NCBI GenBank assembly: GCA_035416745.1
Contig: DAOLNV010000106.1
Location: 1 to 15,965 of the forward strand
Direction of reading: 5' to 3'
Length of the DNA stretch: 15,965 nt
DNA from: Candidatus Hydrogenedentota bacterium
GTDB lineage: Bacteria; Hydrogenedentota; Hydrogenedentia; Hydrogenedentales; SLHB01
In this document: piece by piece, positions 1 through 7,777 of the stretch
Position numbering within the stretch: the first letter of the stretch is position 1
Layout: each line of letters begins with the position of its first letter
Program-made: the position numbers and the translations under genes
The notes under the pieces: generated by a model
Seen by the model: only the letters and a program-made list of their open reading frames with translations
Told to the model about the DNA's origin: nothing
Database searches by the model: none

Positions 1-16
1 GCCCTCAAACAAACCT

Positions 17-45
17 TTGACTATTTCATGTAATCGTAGTATGTT
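17..45 (+). promoter_or_regulatory. Candidate sigma70-type promoter of the small lipoprotein gene
   Basis: A TTGACT hexamer (17-22, five of six consensus bases) lies 17 bases from TATGTT (40-45, four of six). The flanks are AT-richer than the rest of the window. The predicted transcript would begin near 52 and carry a leader of about 107 bases before the lipoprotein ATG at 159. With the hairpin at 365-395 it would bound a one-gene unit. The call rests on hexamer match and position only. Confidence 0.45.
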
Positions 46-158
46 GGTGGGTTACGTACTGCTTTAGGAGTGCGTGAATTGCCGAAGGGAAGAGTTTGGC
101 GGGGGACGCGGCAGGAGCTGCGGGCCCGGCGCCGAAACAAACAGTGGAGGAGAAAGAA

Positions 159-293
159 ATGAAACGGGTCTTGTTGGCGCTTCTCGCAGTGACGATGTTC
201 TTTGGGGCAGTTTTCACGGTTGGCTGCTCGAAGGCTGCTGATAAGCCGGCCGCGCCGGCTCCCGCGGCCCCTGCAGCGGGCGGCGAAGGCTGA
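159..293 (+). CDS. Very small Ala/Pro-rich lipoprotein (44 aa)
   Basis: The 44-residue product begins MKR, followed by a hydrophobic core (residues 4-22) and Cys23 in the context FTVGC. This is a lipoprotein signal peptide, although Thr at -3 is not the commonest lipobox residue. If processed, the mature peptide is only 22 residues, rich in Ala and Pro with a Gly-Gly-Glu-Gly end, and has no recognisable fold. The ATG at 159 is preferred over an upstream in-frame TTG (96) because a strong Shine-Dalgarno, GGAGGAG at 146-152, precedes it by six bases and because it places the signal peptide at the N-terminus. Two tandem in-frame stops (TGA TAA) end it. It has its own candidate promoter and terminator. 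Similar tiny alanine-rich lipoproteins are generally uncharacterised and the function is unknown; a role in the envelope is inferred from the lipobox alone. Confidence 0.7.
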   Translation: MKRVLLALLAVTMFFGAVFTVGCSKAADKPAAPAPAAPAAGGEG

Positions 294-364
294 TAACCGT
301 TACGGGGTTTTGAACATTCGTGAATGTAAAGCCCTGAGAACGCGATATACTTTTTCAGATATGG

Positions 365-411
365 GCCCGGTCGAGATAGTGCGTTTCGGCCGGGCTTTGT
401 GTGTTTTCTGT
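365..411 (+). terminator. Rho-independent-like terminator after the lipoprotein gene
   Basis: The arms at 365-374 and 386-395 form a 10-bp stem (GCCCGGTCGA with TCGGCCGGGC, one G-T wobble) around an 11-base loop. A T-rich run follows (TTT, then GTGTG, then TTTT). The stem is strong but the T-run is interrupted, so the call is likely rather than certain. It separates the lipoprotein from mrfA. Confidence 0.6.
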
Positions 412-576
412 TGTCCCCGGACCACGGGCGGCTCGTGGAGATTCGCCGGCATACTGGCTGTAATGAGGCCGCACGATGAAACCAGGGACTGGGCTTGACA
501 GCCGGGATCAACCCGGTCGTCGAGGCCGCGCGACCACCCGCCGGGGTCGAGTGCCAGCGAGAGTCGTGCGGACTTG

Positions 577-605
577 TTGCAATGCGGGAAATACTGATGT
601 AATAT
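577..605 (+). promoter_or_regulatory. Candidate promoter of mrfAB
   Basis: TTGCAA (577-582) and TAATAT (600-605) each match four of six consensus bases and are separated by 17 bases. Transcription would begin around 612. That lies too close to an alternative TTG start at 615 and favours the ATG at 651. I see no convincing LexA-type palindrome nearby, so SOS control is not evident. Confidence 0.4.
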
Positions 606-650
606 TCAGATGCCTTGCAGTCAAGAAAACGGGAGTCCGCAAACCCTACA

Positions 651-2960
651 ATGAACGTTGCGCAGATTATCGACCGTCTTCGCGCCGATGCCGATTTTAA
701 GCAGAATCTGACGGCGTGGCGCACCGTGCCGGCGCAACCCGCCAGATACGCCGGTTTCCCGGAGGCTCTGAACCCTGAACTTGTCGAGGGCTTACGGAAA
801 CGGGGCGTGCAGAGTTTGTACACGCACCAGCGCGAGGCCATCGAGGCCGTGTTGGCCGGCGAGAACGTGTGCATTGTGACGCCCACCGCTTCCGGAAAGA
901 CGCTGTGCTACAACGTGCCGGTGTTGCATACCCTGATGCAGGACAATGAGGCGCGGGCGCTCTATATATTCCCGACCAAGGCCCTTTCGCAAGACCAAGT
1001 GCACGAACTGCAGGACACCATCGAGGACCTCGAGGTCCAGATAGGAACGTATACGTTTGATGGGGATACGCCGGGGTCGGCGCGGAAGGCGGTGCGTCAG
1101 GCGGGCCACATCGTAGTGACCAATCCGGATATGCTGCATACGGGCATTCTTCCTCATCACACCAAATGGCTTCGGCTGTTTGAAAACCTGCGGTATGTGG
1201 TTATTGATGAGTTGCACCATTACCGGGGCGTTTTTGGCAGCCATCTGGCAAATGTGATCCGCCGCTTGAAACGGATCTGCGCGTTTTACGGCAGCGAGCC
1301 GCAGTTCATTTGCTGCAGCGCAACCATCCGAAATCCCCAGGAGATGGCGGAACGGGTGGTCGAGAAGCCAGTCCGTCTGGTCGACAAGAGCGGGGCGCCC
1401 CAAGGCGAACGGCATTTTCTTTTCTACAACCCGCCCGTAGTGAACGCCGAATTGGGTATACGGCGTTCGTCGGTCAAGGAAGCGACCCGTCTGGCGCGGC
1501 ATTTTCTTTCGCGGGAGGTGCAGTCCATCGTATTCGCGCGCAGCCGGCTTCGTGTCGAGATCATTACGACCTACTTGAAGGATGCTGTCCGGAAGCTGGG
1601 CAAGGACCACAACCTGGTGCGTGGCTACCGGGGCGGGTATTTGCCCAGCGAACGGCGGGATATCGAACGGGGGCTTCGCGACGGCGACATTATGGCGGTG
1701 GTGAGCACGAATGCCCTGGAACTCGGCATCGACATCGGTTCGCTGGACGCGTGCATCATGACCGGTTACTCGGGGAGCGTGGCCAGCACCTGGCAGCAGG
1801 CGGGACGGGCCGGCCGAAGGTCTTCCGTCTCTCTGGTGGTGCTGATTGCGAGCAGCGCCCCTCTGGACCAGTACATCATCAACCATCCCGATTATTTCTT
1901 CGGGCAGCCTCCCGAAAATGCCACCGTTGACCCCAACAACCTGATCATTGTGGCGAGCCATCTGAAATGCGCAGCGTTTGAGATTCCATTTGTGAAGGGA
2001 GAGCCGTTCGGGCTGGACTCCGCTTCCACGGAGGAAATACTGGATTATCTGGCTGAGCAACGAGTGCTGAGACGGGTCAAGGACAAATGGCACTGGAGCG
2101 CCGACGCCTACCCGGCGGAGGATATCAGCCTGCGGACCGCCGCGCCGGGCAATGTGGTGATCCTGGACACCTCGGATAATGGGCGCGTGGTCGGTGAGGT
2201 GGATCTCTTCGCAGCGCCGGTGGAACTCTATCAGAATGCGATCTACATCCACCAGAGCGAGCAATTCACGGTCGACGAGCTGGATCTGGAGGACCGAAAA
2301 GCCTACGTGCGTCCGGTTGAAGTTGACTACTACACGGATGCTCAGATCAAGGTCGATCTGAAGACGCTCGACACGTTCCGCGAGGAGCACGTGGGGGATG
2401 TGGCGAAGTACTGTGGCGAGGTGAGCGTGACCTGGCTGCCGTCCATCTACAAAAAGATCAAGTTCGGCACCCACGAGAATGTCGGATGGGGGGAGATCAA
2501 CCTGCCCGAATCCACCATGCACACGTCGTCCTACTGGCTGGAGTTCCCTGAAGACGCGGACAAACGGCTCGGGCTCGAACAGAAAGAGCTTTCCCAGGCG
2601 TTGAACGGGCTCGCGAACACGTTGCGCCAGGTTGCCCCCGTGCAGGTCTTGTGCGACGTGACGGACATCCGTTCCGAAGCCATGTTGCGCGCGCCGATCA
2701 CGCAGCGCCCGACAATTTATCTTTACGAAACCTACCCGGGCGGGGTGGGTTTCAGCGATAAGATCTTCACGCATCACAAGCAGTTGCTGGAGGCAGCGGC
2801 GTCGCTGATTGCAGGTTGCCGGTGTATGGAAGGGTGCCCGAGCTGTGTGGGCCCGGCCCTTGAGGTCGGGGAACATGGCAAGAACGGCGCGCTCAAACTG
2901 GCCCGGATCGCCCTTGGACTGCCTATCGAGGCGCCGCCAGCGAGCGAGCCGTCAGGATAA
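651..2960 (+). CDS. mrfA: MrfA/YprA-type DEAD/DEAH helicase with C-terminal MZB (DUF1998) domain
   Basis: This 769-residue superfamily 2 helicase carries a Q-like TxHQ at 58-60, motif I TPTASGKT (77-84), motif II DELH (186-189), SAT (223-225), STNALELGIDIG (352-363) and motif VI QAGRAGR (383-389). The C-terminus has a TYPGGVGFS block (694-702) and four cysteines (723, 725, 729, 732) typical of the zinc-binding MZB/DUF1998 region. Domain order and length match the YprA/MrfA family (COG1205). In Bacillus subtilis MrfA is a 3'-to-5' DNA helicase acting with MrfB in nucleotide-excision-independent repair of mitomycin C lesions; the same role here is inferred. The ATG at 651 is preferred over TTG at 615, which sits next to the predicted transcription start and lacks a Shine-Dalgarno. 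The nearest purine run for 651 (GGGAG, 631-635) is distant, so the start is moderately sure. mrfB follows three bases later. Confidence 0.93.
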   Translation: MNVAQIIDRLRADADFKQNLTAWRTVPAQPARYAGFPEALNPELVEGLRKRGVQSLYTHQREAIEAVLAGENVCIVTPTASGKTLCYNVPVLHTLMQDNEARALYIFPTKALSQDQVHELQDTIEDLEVQIGTYTFDGDTPGSARKAVRQAGHIVVTNPDMLHTGILPHHTKWLRLFENLRYVVIDELHHYRGVFGSHLANVIRRLKRICAFYGSEPQFICCSATIRNPQEMAERVVEKPVRLVDKSGAPQGERHFLFYNPPVVNAELGIRRSSVKEATRLARHFLSREVQSIVFARSRLRVEIITTYLKDAVRKLGKDHNLVRGYRGGYLPSERRDIERGLRDGDIMAVVSTNALELGIDIGSLDACIMTGYSGSVASTWQQAGRAGRRSSVSLVVLIASSAPLDQYIINHPDYFFGQPPENATVDPNNLIIVASHLKCAAFEIPFVKGEPFGLDSASTEEILDYLAEQRVLRRVKDKWHWSADAYPAEDISLRTAAPGNVVILDTSDNGRVVGEVDLFAAPVELYQNAIYIHQSEQFTVDELDLEDRKAYVRPVEVDYYTDAQIKVDLKTLDTFREEHVGDVAKYCGEVSVTWLPSIYKKIKFGTHENVGWGEINLPESTMHTSSYWLEFPEDADKRLGLEQKELSQALNGLANTLRQVAPVQVLCDVTDIRSEAMLRAPITQRPTIYLYETYPGGVGFSDKIFTHHKQLLEAAASLIAGCRCMEGCPSCVGPALEVGEHGKNGALKLARIALGLPIEAPPASEPSG

Positions 2961-2963
2961 GCG

Positions 2964-4232
2964 ATGTCGGAAATCCGCGACAAACTGCAGTCGCTGCTCG
3001 CCCAGAAGGGATTGATGAGCGGTGCCGAGTGGCGCCGTCAAGCCGAGGAGTTGGCCCAGCGCCGGGCCTCCGGCGAGTTCGAGATTGACAAGATAGTGCC
3101 CGGCGAGGTTGTAGGAGGGGAGGACGAGGCGTTCTATCTCGTCCGCACGGACCTGCCGCTGGACACGCCCCACGGGAACGTGACCCTGGGCGAGGCGCTG
3201 CTGGCCCTCCCGGAACATGTGGCTCTTTCGGCGAACGATTCTGATCTGCGGGACTTCTCTCCGGAGACGGCCCTCTTTCTGGACACCGAGACTACGGGCC
3301 TGGCAGGAGGCTCGGGCACGGTGGCGTTCTTGGTGGGCGCCGGCTATTTCGAAGGCGGCATGTTTCGTCTCGAACAGGCGTTCATGCGTGATTTCGACGA
3401 CGAAGAGCCCATGTTGCGCTATCTCGACGGCGTCTTCACAGGGCGCGATACGGTGGTGTCATACAACGGCAAGAGTTTTGATATCCCCCTGCTTCGTACG
3501 CGCTTTATCCAGAACCGGATACCGTTTCGGCTGGACGGCGCGCTTCAGTACGACCTTCTGCATGCCGCGCGGCGTTTCTGGAAACGCCGCCTCGGGGATT
3601 GCGGGCTGACCAACATCGAGCGGGAAGTGCTGGGGGTGCGCCGGCACGGCGACGTCTCGAGCGCGGAGATACCGGAGCTGTGGCTCGAGTACCTCCGTAC
3701 CCGCGACGCCCGCCCCCTGGAAGCCGTCTTTTACCATCACAAGATGGACGTGCTGTCTTTGGCGGCGCTCGCGGGCCGCTTGTCGCAGAGTCTTAACCTG
3801 CCCCAAGGCACGGGATTCGACCACTTGGAAGATCGGCTGTCCCTTGTGCGGCTACACTTCATGCAGAAGAATTATCAGGAAGTGACGGAACATGGCCGCC
3901 GTTTGCTGGAGGAAGAAGCGGAGGTTGCGATTCGATGTGAATGCTTGTATCTGATGGGAATGGCCTGTAAACGTCTTCAACAGTGGGTTGAGATGGAGGA
4001 CGCGTGGACGCTGCTGCTTGCCGAGCGCCCGCGTGACCTCGTGGCGCGTTTGGAATTGGCCAAGTACTACGAACACCGCGTGCGCGACCTCTTGGCCGCG
4101 GAACGCATTTGCGAGGAGACGCTCCAGTTTCTCGAAACACGAAGCGCCCTCGGCGCTGACGAGCTGCCTTTGGGTTTGGAGACTTTTCGCGTACGGCTGG
4201 AGCGTATTCAGCGCAAACTGGGCAGAATGTAG
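2964..4232 (+). CDS. mrfB: MrfB/YprB-type DnaQ-like exonuclease with helical TPR-like tail
   Basis: The 422-residue protein contains a ribonuclease H-like (DEDD) exonuclease fold: Exo I FLDTET with Asp107 and Glu109, Exo II SYNGKSFD with Asp173, and Exo III HHKMD with His258/259 and Asp262. All expected acidic residues are present, so it should be active. Residues about 290-420 are helical and resemble TPR repeats, as in Bacillus YprB. Known family role: MrfB is a metal-dependent DNA exonuclease that works with MrfA on mitomycin-damaged DNA. It starts three bases after the mrfA stop, with a weak Shine-Dalgarno (AGGA, 2954-2957) inside the end of mrfA, which implies co-transcription and probably coupled translation. 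The helicase-exonuclease gene order repeats the yprA-yprB arrangement and makes the pair assignment strong. Confidence 0.92.
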   Translation: MSEIRDKLQSLLAQKGLMSGAEWRRQAEELAQRRASGEFEIDKIVPGEVVGGEDEAFYLVRTDLPLDTPHGNVTLGEALLALPEHVALSANDSDLRDFSPETALFLDTETTGLAGGSGTVAFLVGAGYFEGGMFRLEQAFMRDFDDEEPMLRYLDGVFTGRDTVVSYNGKSFDIPLLRTRFIQNRIPFRLDGALQYDLLHAARRFWKRRLGDCGLTNIEREVLGVRRHGDVSSAEIPELWLEYLRTRDARPLEAVFYHHKMDVLSLAALAGRLSQSLNLPQGTGFDHLEDRLSLVRLHFMQKNYQEVTEHGRRLLEEEAEVAIRCECLYLMGMACKRLQQWVEMEDAWTLLLAERPRDLVARLELAKYYEHRVRDLLAAERICEETLQFLETRSALGADELPLGLETFRVRLERIQRKLGRM

Positions 4233-4317
4233 AGACGCGCCGCGGCGCCTTTGACCAAGAGGATCTCCCTGTCTCGGCGGCGGCGAACGCAACGTGGCCG
4301 GTTTTCAGGCGGCCGGG

Positions 4318-6573
4318 CTATTCCTGAGCCGCAGGCGCCCCGATGAACCCATAATAGCGGCCCATCCAATAGGGCAATAGCCAATATACGCCGCTGCTTT
4401 CGGTGTGGCCGCCATCGCCGCTCACCGCACCCCAGGGATTGTTGTCCCACCGCATGACGCCGCGTTCGCTGGGAGGCGGGAGCGTGCTGGTCTGGAGCTG
4501 GTCCAGTTCCGGCTCGCGGACCAGCTCCATGTCTTCGCGCCTGGTATTGTCTACGGTCCATTGGATAAGGTCGAGGGGCGCGTCGCGCAGGAACGCCACA
4601 CATTCCTCGACTCCGATCTCTTCGACGCCCAACGAGCCGCACAGGAAGTTGTAGTAGGGACTATACTCGTTCCGGACCGTGCCGAACCATTGACGGATGC
4701 CTTCATTATAGAAGGCCAGCAGTTGCGGGTCGTTCTCACACATCAAAAGGCCCGGGAAGGTCAAGGCCAGCAATTCGGAATCGATGTGGGTGCGCTCGGA
4801 CGGATTTGTTGGCTTGGGTTTGCGGGCAAGTTCCGCGTAACCGAACTCATCGATAAGACGGCGGTACGCATCCTGGTATTTTTCGTCGCCGGTGAGGCGG
4901 TATGTCGTCTTGAGGTAAGACAGGATCTCGGCCGCGTTGACGGGGCGTTCGGCCTGCCAGTCCTTGTCATGAAGAAGCTTTTCGGGGGCCCAGACGCCCC
5001 AGCGGGTATGTTCGCCATCGATATCGCGCAGCACATAGCCGCCCTCGATAATATAGTCCATGACCCTTCGGCACAGGTCCCGCACCCGCTGCTTCTCCTC
5101 CTCGGACTGGGCCACGAAAGAGTAGTAGTGCAGGTAGCCGTAGAAATGGCCCGTGATCTCGTCGGAACTTGTATCGCCTTTCCAGAGCCACTTCCCGTCT
5201 TGCGAAGGACGCCACCGAATCTCAACGGGCTTGAAGCGCGGATCCCATAGAATCGTCTCCGCCAGTTGCTGTGGCGAGTAGGGACGGTTCGAGTCGTGGA
5301 GACGATAGGGATTGGGGTTGTCCGGGCGTGTCCACTCGACCGGCACAACGGTCCGGGCGACAAACCCGGGCGTCCCGGTGACTGTCTGGAGAAACTCCAT
5401 GGCGTCGAACGCCTTTCGTGCCCTTTCGAGTGCCTGGGGGTCTTTTGTTGCGGCATACCGGAAAGCTTCCATGGCAAGGTACATGTTGGTGTACTGGCCG
5501 TCATTATCATCGTCTTCTGACTGTATTACAGACACATCACCGGGCTTCATCAGACGGCATTTCTCGACCAGCCACGGCTCTCGAACATGACGCTTGTGCA
5601 GGATTTCCTCGAAATACCCGGCCTTTTGTGCCAAGGTCATGATGCGCTGCTTGATAGCGCAGACTCCGTTGGCTGTGGCTATCCACGCGGTGCCGTCCCG
5701 GTCAAAGGCCACGTCCCGCACGTCGTCATTTGGCAACCATCGGAGGCTGTGCCGCAGGGACCACTTCTTGCCGTCGAAGCGGGCTGCTCCCGCCGCCGTG
5801 CCTCCCCACAAGATGCCGTCCTGACTGAACGAGAGGCAGTGGACAAGTGAACATGGGAGGCCGTTTTCCGGCGTATGTGAAGTTATCCGTGTGCCGCCGC
5901 GATATACGTCAATACCGTTGGTGCCTCCGACCCAGAGCGTTCCATCGGGCCCCAAGGCCGCCGCCGAGAGTTCCCCCGAACGGATAACATCGAAATCCCG
6001 AAGCTGGCCGAGCACTTCCTCGCCGCGGATGTGGAACAGTCCATGCCCCGTGGGGACCCATATTGTCCCATCTTGGTCGAACACCACGGCCCGGGGCGAA
6101 TCGGCCCAGCCGCCGTGTGCGTGTTTCCATGCGCCGTCGCGATTGTGCCACATGCCTTTGGGCCCCATGGCAACCACAATATCGCCTGAGACACCGATCG
6201 CGCCGATGGGGTCGATGACCTCGGGGATCCGCTCAAGCAAGCCGGAAGCCGCGCTGCGGTAAAGGCCGTTCCAGGCGCCGATCCAGACGGAGCCATCGGG
6301 TCCTTCGGCCGCGGCGAAGGCAGGGCCGTGGTAATAACCGTCTATGGCCAGGCTCCACCCGGTCTCGTCGAGTCGGAAGATGCCGCCGTCGGTTGCTATC
6401 CAGGGGCGTTGCGCTCCGTCCACGGCAATGGCGCGGATGCTGTTTGCACCGTCTGGACCCAATACCGGATAGACCTCGCGGTATTCTTGTTGAAAAGGCG
6501 TATCGGGTACCGTGGGAATGCCGCCGGTGACAAATGTGCCTGCAATGATGGGTACACAAATCGCACAAATCAT
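4318..6573 (-). CDS. Exported-type seven-bladed beta-propeller plus alpha-helical toroid-like protein (function unknown)
   Basis: In this 751-residue protein, residues about 45-310 hold seven repeats built on [D/P]-DG-x-W-[I/V]-G/A-T-xx-G-[L/I]. They centre near 57-68, 95-106, 133-144, 170-182, 212-224, 254-266 and 296-307 and resemble two-component-regulator propeller (Reg_prop) blades, enough for a complete propeller. No transmembrane helix, histidine kinase or DNA-binding domain follows. The C-terminal part (about 315-745) is rich in Trp, Tyr and His with helical repeats (DDDNDGQYTNMYLAMEAF at 353-370, GHFYGYLHYYSF at 475-486). It looks like an (alpha/alpha)6 toroid of the sort found in glycan-active enzymes; that is inference. 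The start at 6573 is set by GGAGGAG at 6580-6586. The short hydrophobic N-terminus (residues 1-18) lacks basic residues, so it is a weak signal peptide. It is divergent from the GT4 gene. No catalytic residue can be named with confidence. Confidence 0.8.
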   Translation of the reverse strand: MICAICVPIIAGTFVTGGIPTVPDTPFQQEYREVYPVLGPDGANSIRAIAVDGAQRPWIATDGGIFRLDETGWSLAIDGYYHGPAFAAAEGPDGSVWIGAWNGLYRSAASGLLERIPEVIDPIGAIGVSGDIVVAMGPKGMWHNRDGAWKHAHGGWADSPRAVVFDQDGTIWVPTGHGLFHIRGEEVLGQLRDFDVIRSGELSAAALGPDGTLWVGGTNGIDVYRGGTRITSHTPENGLPCSLVHCLSFSQDGILWGGTAAGAARFDGKKWSLRHSLRWLPNDDVRDVAFDRDGTAWIATANGVCAIKQRIMTLAQKAGYFEEILHKRHVREPWLVEKCRLMKPGDVSVIQSEDDDNDGQYTNMYLAMEAFRYAATKDPQALERARKAFDAMEFLQTVTGTPGFVARTVVPVEWTRPDNPNPYRLHDSNRPYSPQQLAETILWDPRFKPVEIRWRPSQDGKWLWKGDTSSDEITGHFYGYLHYYSFVAQSEEEKQRVRDLCRRVMDYIIEGGYVLRDIDGEHTRWGVWAPEKLLHDKDWQAERPVNAAEILSYLKTTYRLTGDEKYQDAYRRLIDEFGYAELARKPKPTNPSERTHIDSELLALTFPGLLMCENDPQLLAFYNEGIRQWFGTVRNEYSPYYNFLCGSLGVEEIGVEECVAFLRDAPLDLIQWTVDNTRREDMELVREPELDQLQTSTLPPPSERGVMRWDNNPWGAVSGDGGHTESSGVYWLLPYWMGRYYGFIGAPAAQE

Positions 6574-6579
6574 GAGTAG

Positions 6580-6586
6580 CTCCTCC
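6580..6586 (-). promoter_or_regulatory. Ribosome-binding site fixing the propeller-protein start
   Basis: GGAGGAG on the minus strand lies six bases before the ATG at 6573. The reading frame is open for another 60 codons upstream, with further ATGs, but none has a comparable site. The site also places a hydrophobic segment at the N-terminus. Confidence 0.75.
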
Positions 6587-6681
6587 AGGACAGCTCCAGC
6601 GCTGGGTTCGCTCTTGCAGCCACTGTGTTTGGCGTGCATAGTATCACCACGATGCGTGTGCCGGCCACTGATCGAGGGCCA

Positions 6682-6688
6682 GAGGGGG
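6682..6688 (+). promoter_or_regulatory. Ribosome-binding site fixing the GT4 start
   Basis: GAGGGGG lies just before the ATG at 6692; counting from the GAGG core the spacing is six bases. It rules out the longer open frame that would begin inside the divergent propeller gene. Confidence 0.65.
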
Positions 6689-6691
6689 ATC

Positions 6692-7711
6692 ATGAAGATT
6701 GCGTTGGTCACCGATGCTTGGGCTCCGCAGACAAGCGGGGTCGTGACGACCATGACGCGGATGGCGGAGATGCTTGGCGCGCGCGGGCATACCGTTGAGG
6801 TCTTTCACCCCGGGCTGTTTTGGACGGCGCCGTGCCCGACGTACCCGGATATCCGTCTGGCCCTGTTCTGCGGGCGGAGACTCGCACGGCTGCTGGACGA
6901 GTTTCAGCCCGACGCCATCCATCTTCCGACCGAGGGGCCACTTGGTCTGGCCGGCGCACGGTATTGCCGGAAACGCAGGTATCCGTACACCACCACATAC
7001 ACGACGAAGTGGCCGGAATACATCAGGATTCGTTTTGGCATTCCGCTGAGGGTAACGTACTGGTTTCTCCGGCGTTTCCATAGCGGGGCGGCGCACGTGT
7101 CGGTATCGACGAATTCGCTCGAGGAAACCCTGCGCGCGCGGGGGTTCGAGCGTATCGTGCGCTGGGGGAGAGGCGTGGACAGCAACCTCTTCCGCCCGCG
7201 AGATAAATCGGCCATCAGTGCGCCGCGGCCGGTATATGTCTACATGGGACGCGTATCGGTCGAGAAGAATATCGAGGCTTTTCTGAGCTTGGGCCTTCCG
7301 GGTACCAAGATGGTCATTGGCGATGGTCCGGCGCTCGAAGAGCTGCAGCACAAATACCCTGACGTGCGATTCCTGGGAAAGAAGAAGGGTGAGGACCTTG
7401 CGGCGCACCTCGAAGCGGGCGACGTCTTCGTGTTTCCGAGTCTGACAGATACATTCGGGATCGTGATGATCGAAGCCATGGCCTGCGGCCTGCCCGTGGC
7501 CGCCTTCCCGGTGGAAGGGCCCAAGGACGTGGTAATACAGGGCGAGACGGGGTGGCTGGACGAGGATCTTAAAACGGCGGTCTCAAAAGCCCTGACCATG
7601 TCTCCCCAGCGATGCCGGGAATTCGCGCTCCAATGTTCATGGGAGCGGAGTGTCGAGCAATTCGAGGCCATGCTGGTTCCCATTGCGCCACGGGACGGAC
7701 GCGTGTCCTGA
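6692..7711 (+). CDS. GT4-family GT-B glycosyltransferase
   Basis: The 339-residue protein has an N-terminal Rossmann start (MKIALVTDAWAPQTSGVV) with the glycine-containing loop, the acceptor-side block LPTEGPLGLAG (78-88), RGVDSNLFRP (160-169), and YMGRVSVEKNIE (184-195) at the beginning of the nucleotide-sugar domain. GT4 enzymes normally carry E-x7-E near the donor site; here it is Asp253-x7-Glu261 (DTFGIVMIEAMACGLPV), a variant I regard as compatible with activity. The closest remembered types are alpha-mannosyl or sulfoquinovosyl transferases acting on membrane lipids (MgtA/SqdX-like), but donor and acceptor cannot be read from sequence. No membrane segment is evident, so it is cytoplasmic or peripheral. 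The ATG at 6692 is chosen because GAGGGGG (6682-6688) precedes it and the family N-terminus begins exactly there; the frame is open 60 codons further upstream without family similarity. It converges with the GH29 gene. Confidence 0.9.
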   Translation: MKIALVTDAWAPQTSGVVTTMTRMAEMLGARGHTVEVFHPGLFWTAPCPTYPDIRLALFCGRRLARLLDEFQPDAIHLPTEGPLGLAGARYCRKRRYPYTTTYTTKWPEYIRIRFGIPLRVTYWFLRRFHSGAAHVSVSTNSLEETLRARGFERIVRWGRGVDSNLFRPRDKSAISAPRPVYVYMGRVSVEKNIEAFLSLGLPGTKMVIGDGPALEELQHKYPDVRFLGKKKGEDLAAHLEAGDVFVFPSLTDTFGIVMIEAMACGLPVAAFPVEGPKDVVIQGETGWLDEDLKTAVSKALTMSPQRCREFALQCSWERSVEQFEAMLVPIAPRDGRVS

Positions 7712-7777
7712 CAACCGGGTGCAGCACTGGATCGGTTTTGGGGCATTGAGAAGGCGCCGTTGCCCCCGGTCCGGCAA

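Larger units (their letters stand above)
294..650. other. Intergenic region between the lipoprotein gene and mrfA
   Basis: This 357-base stretch has no convincing gene; short frames here lack start signals and recognisable products. It contains the terminator at 365-411, a small CCGGG/CCCGG hairpin near 502-516, an isolated perfect TTGACA (495-500) with no -10 partner at the right distance, and the candidate mrfA promoter at 577-605. I recognise nothing else in it. Confidence 0.6.
6574..6691. promoter_or_regulatory. Shared divergent intergenic region (propeller gene / GT4 gene)
   Basis: These 118 bases separate two divergent genes and must supply 5' signals for both. Only weak hexamers are visible: for the plus strand TTGCAG with CATAGT 17 bases on, and for the minus strand TACTAT. 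No clear palindromic operator was seen. The region is taken as regulatory because of its position. Confidence 0.4.

Noticed and set aside
495..500. Perfect TTGACA hexamer
   Set aside because: There is no acceptable -10 sequence 16-18 bases downstream; the region there is GC-rich.
26..886. 286-codon minus-strand frame over the lipoprotein gene and start of mrfA
   Set aside because: It spans a terminator, a promoter and two plus-strand genes with better evidence. The product has no recognisable domain.
792..2876. 694-codon open frame antisense to mrfA
   Set aside because: It is fully opposite a gene with clear helicase motifs, its translation shows no recognisable domain, and it is explained by GC-rich codon bias.
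4237..4248. GCGCCGCGGCGC palindrome after mrfB, as a possible terminator
   Set aside because: A folded hairpin would have only about four base pairs and only a short CTTT follows. It could be chance in GC-rich sequence.
7713..7739. AACCG/CGGTT stem followed by TTTT after the GT4 stop, as a possible terminator
   Set aside because: The stem is only five base pairs around a 15-base loop, too weak to call.
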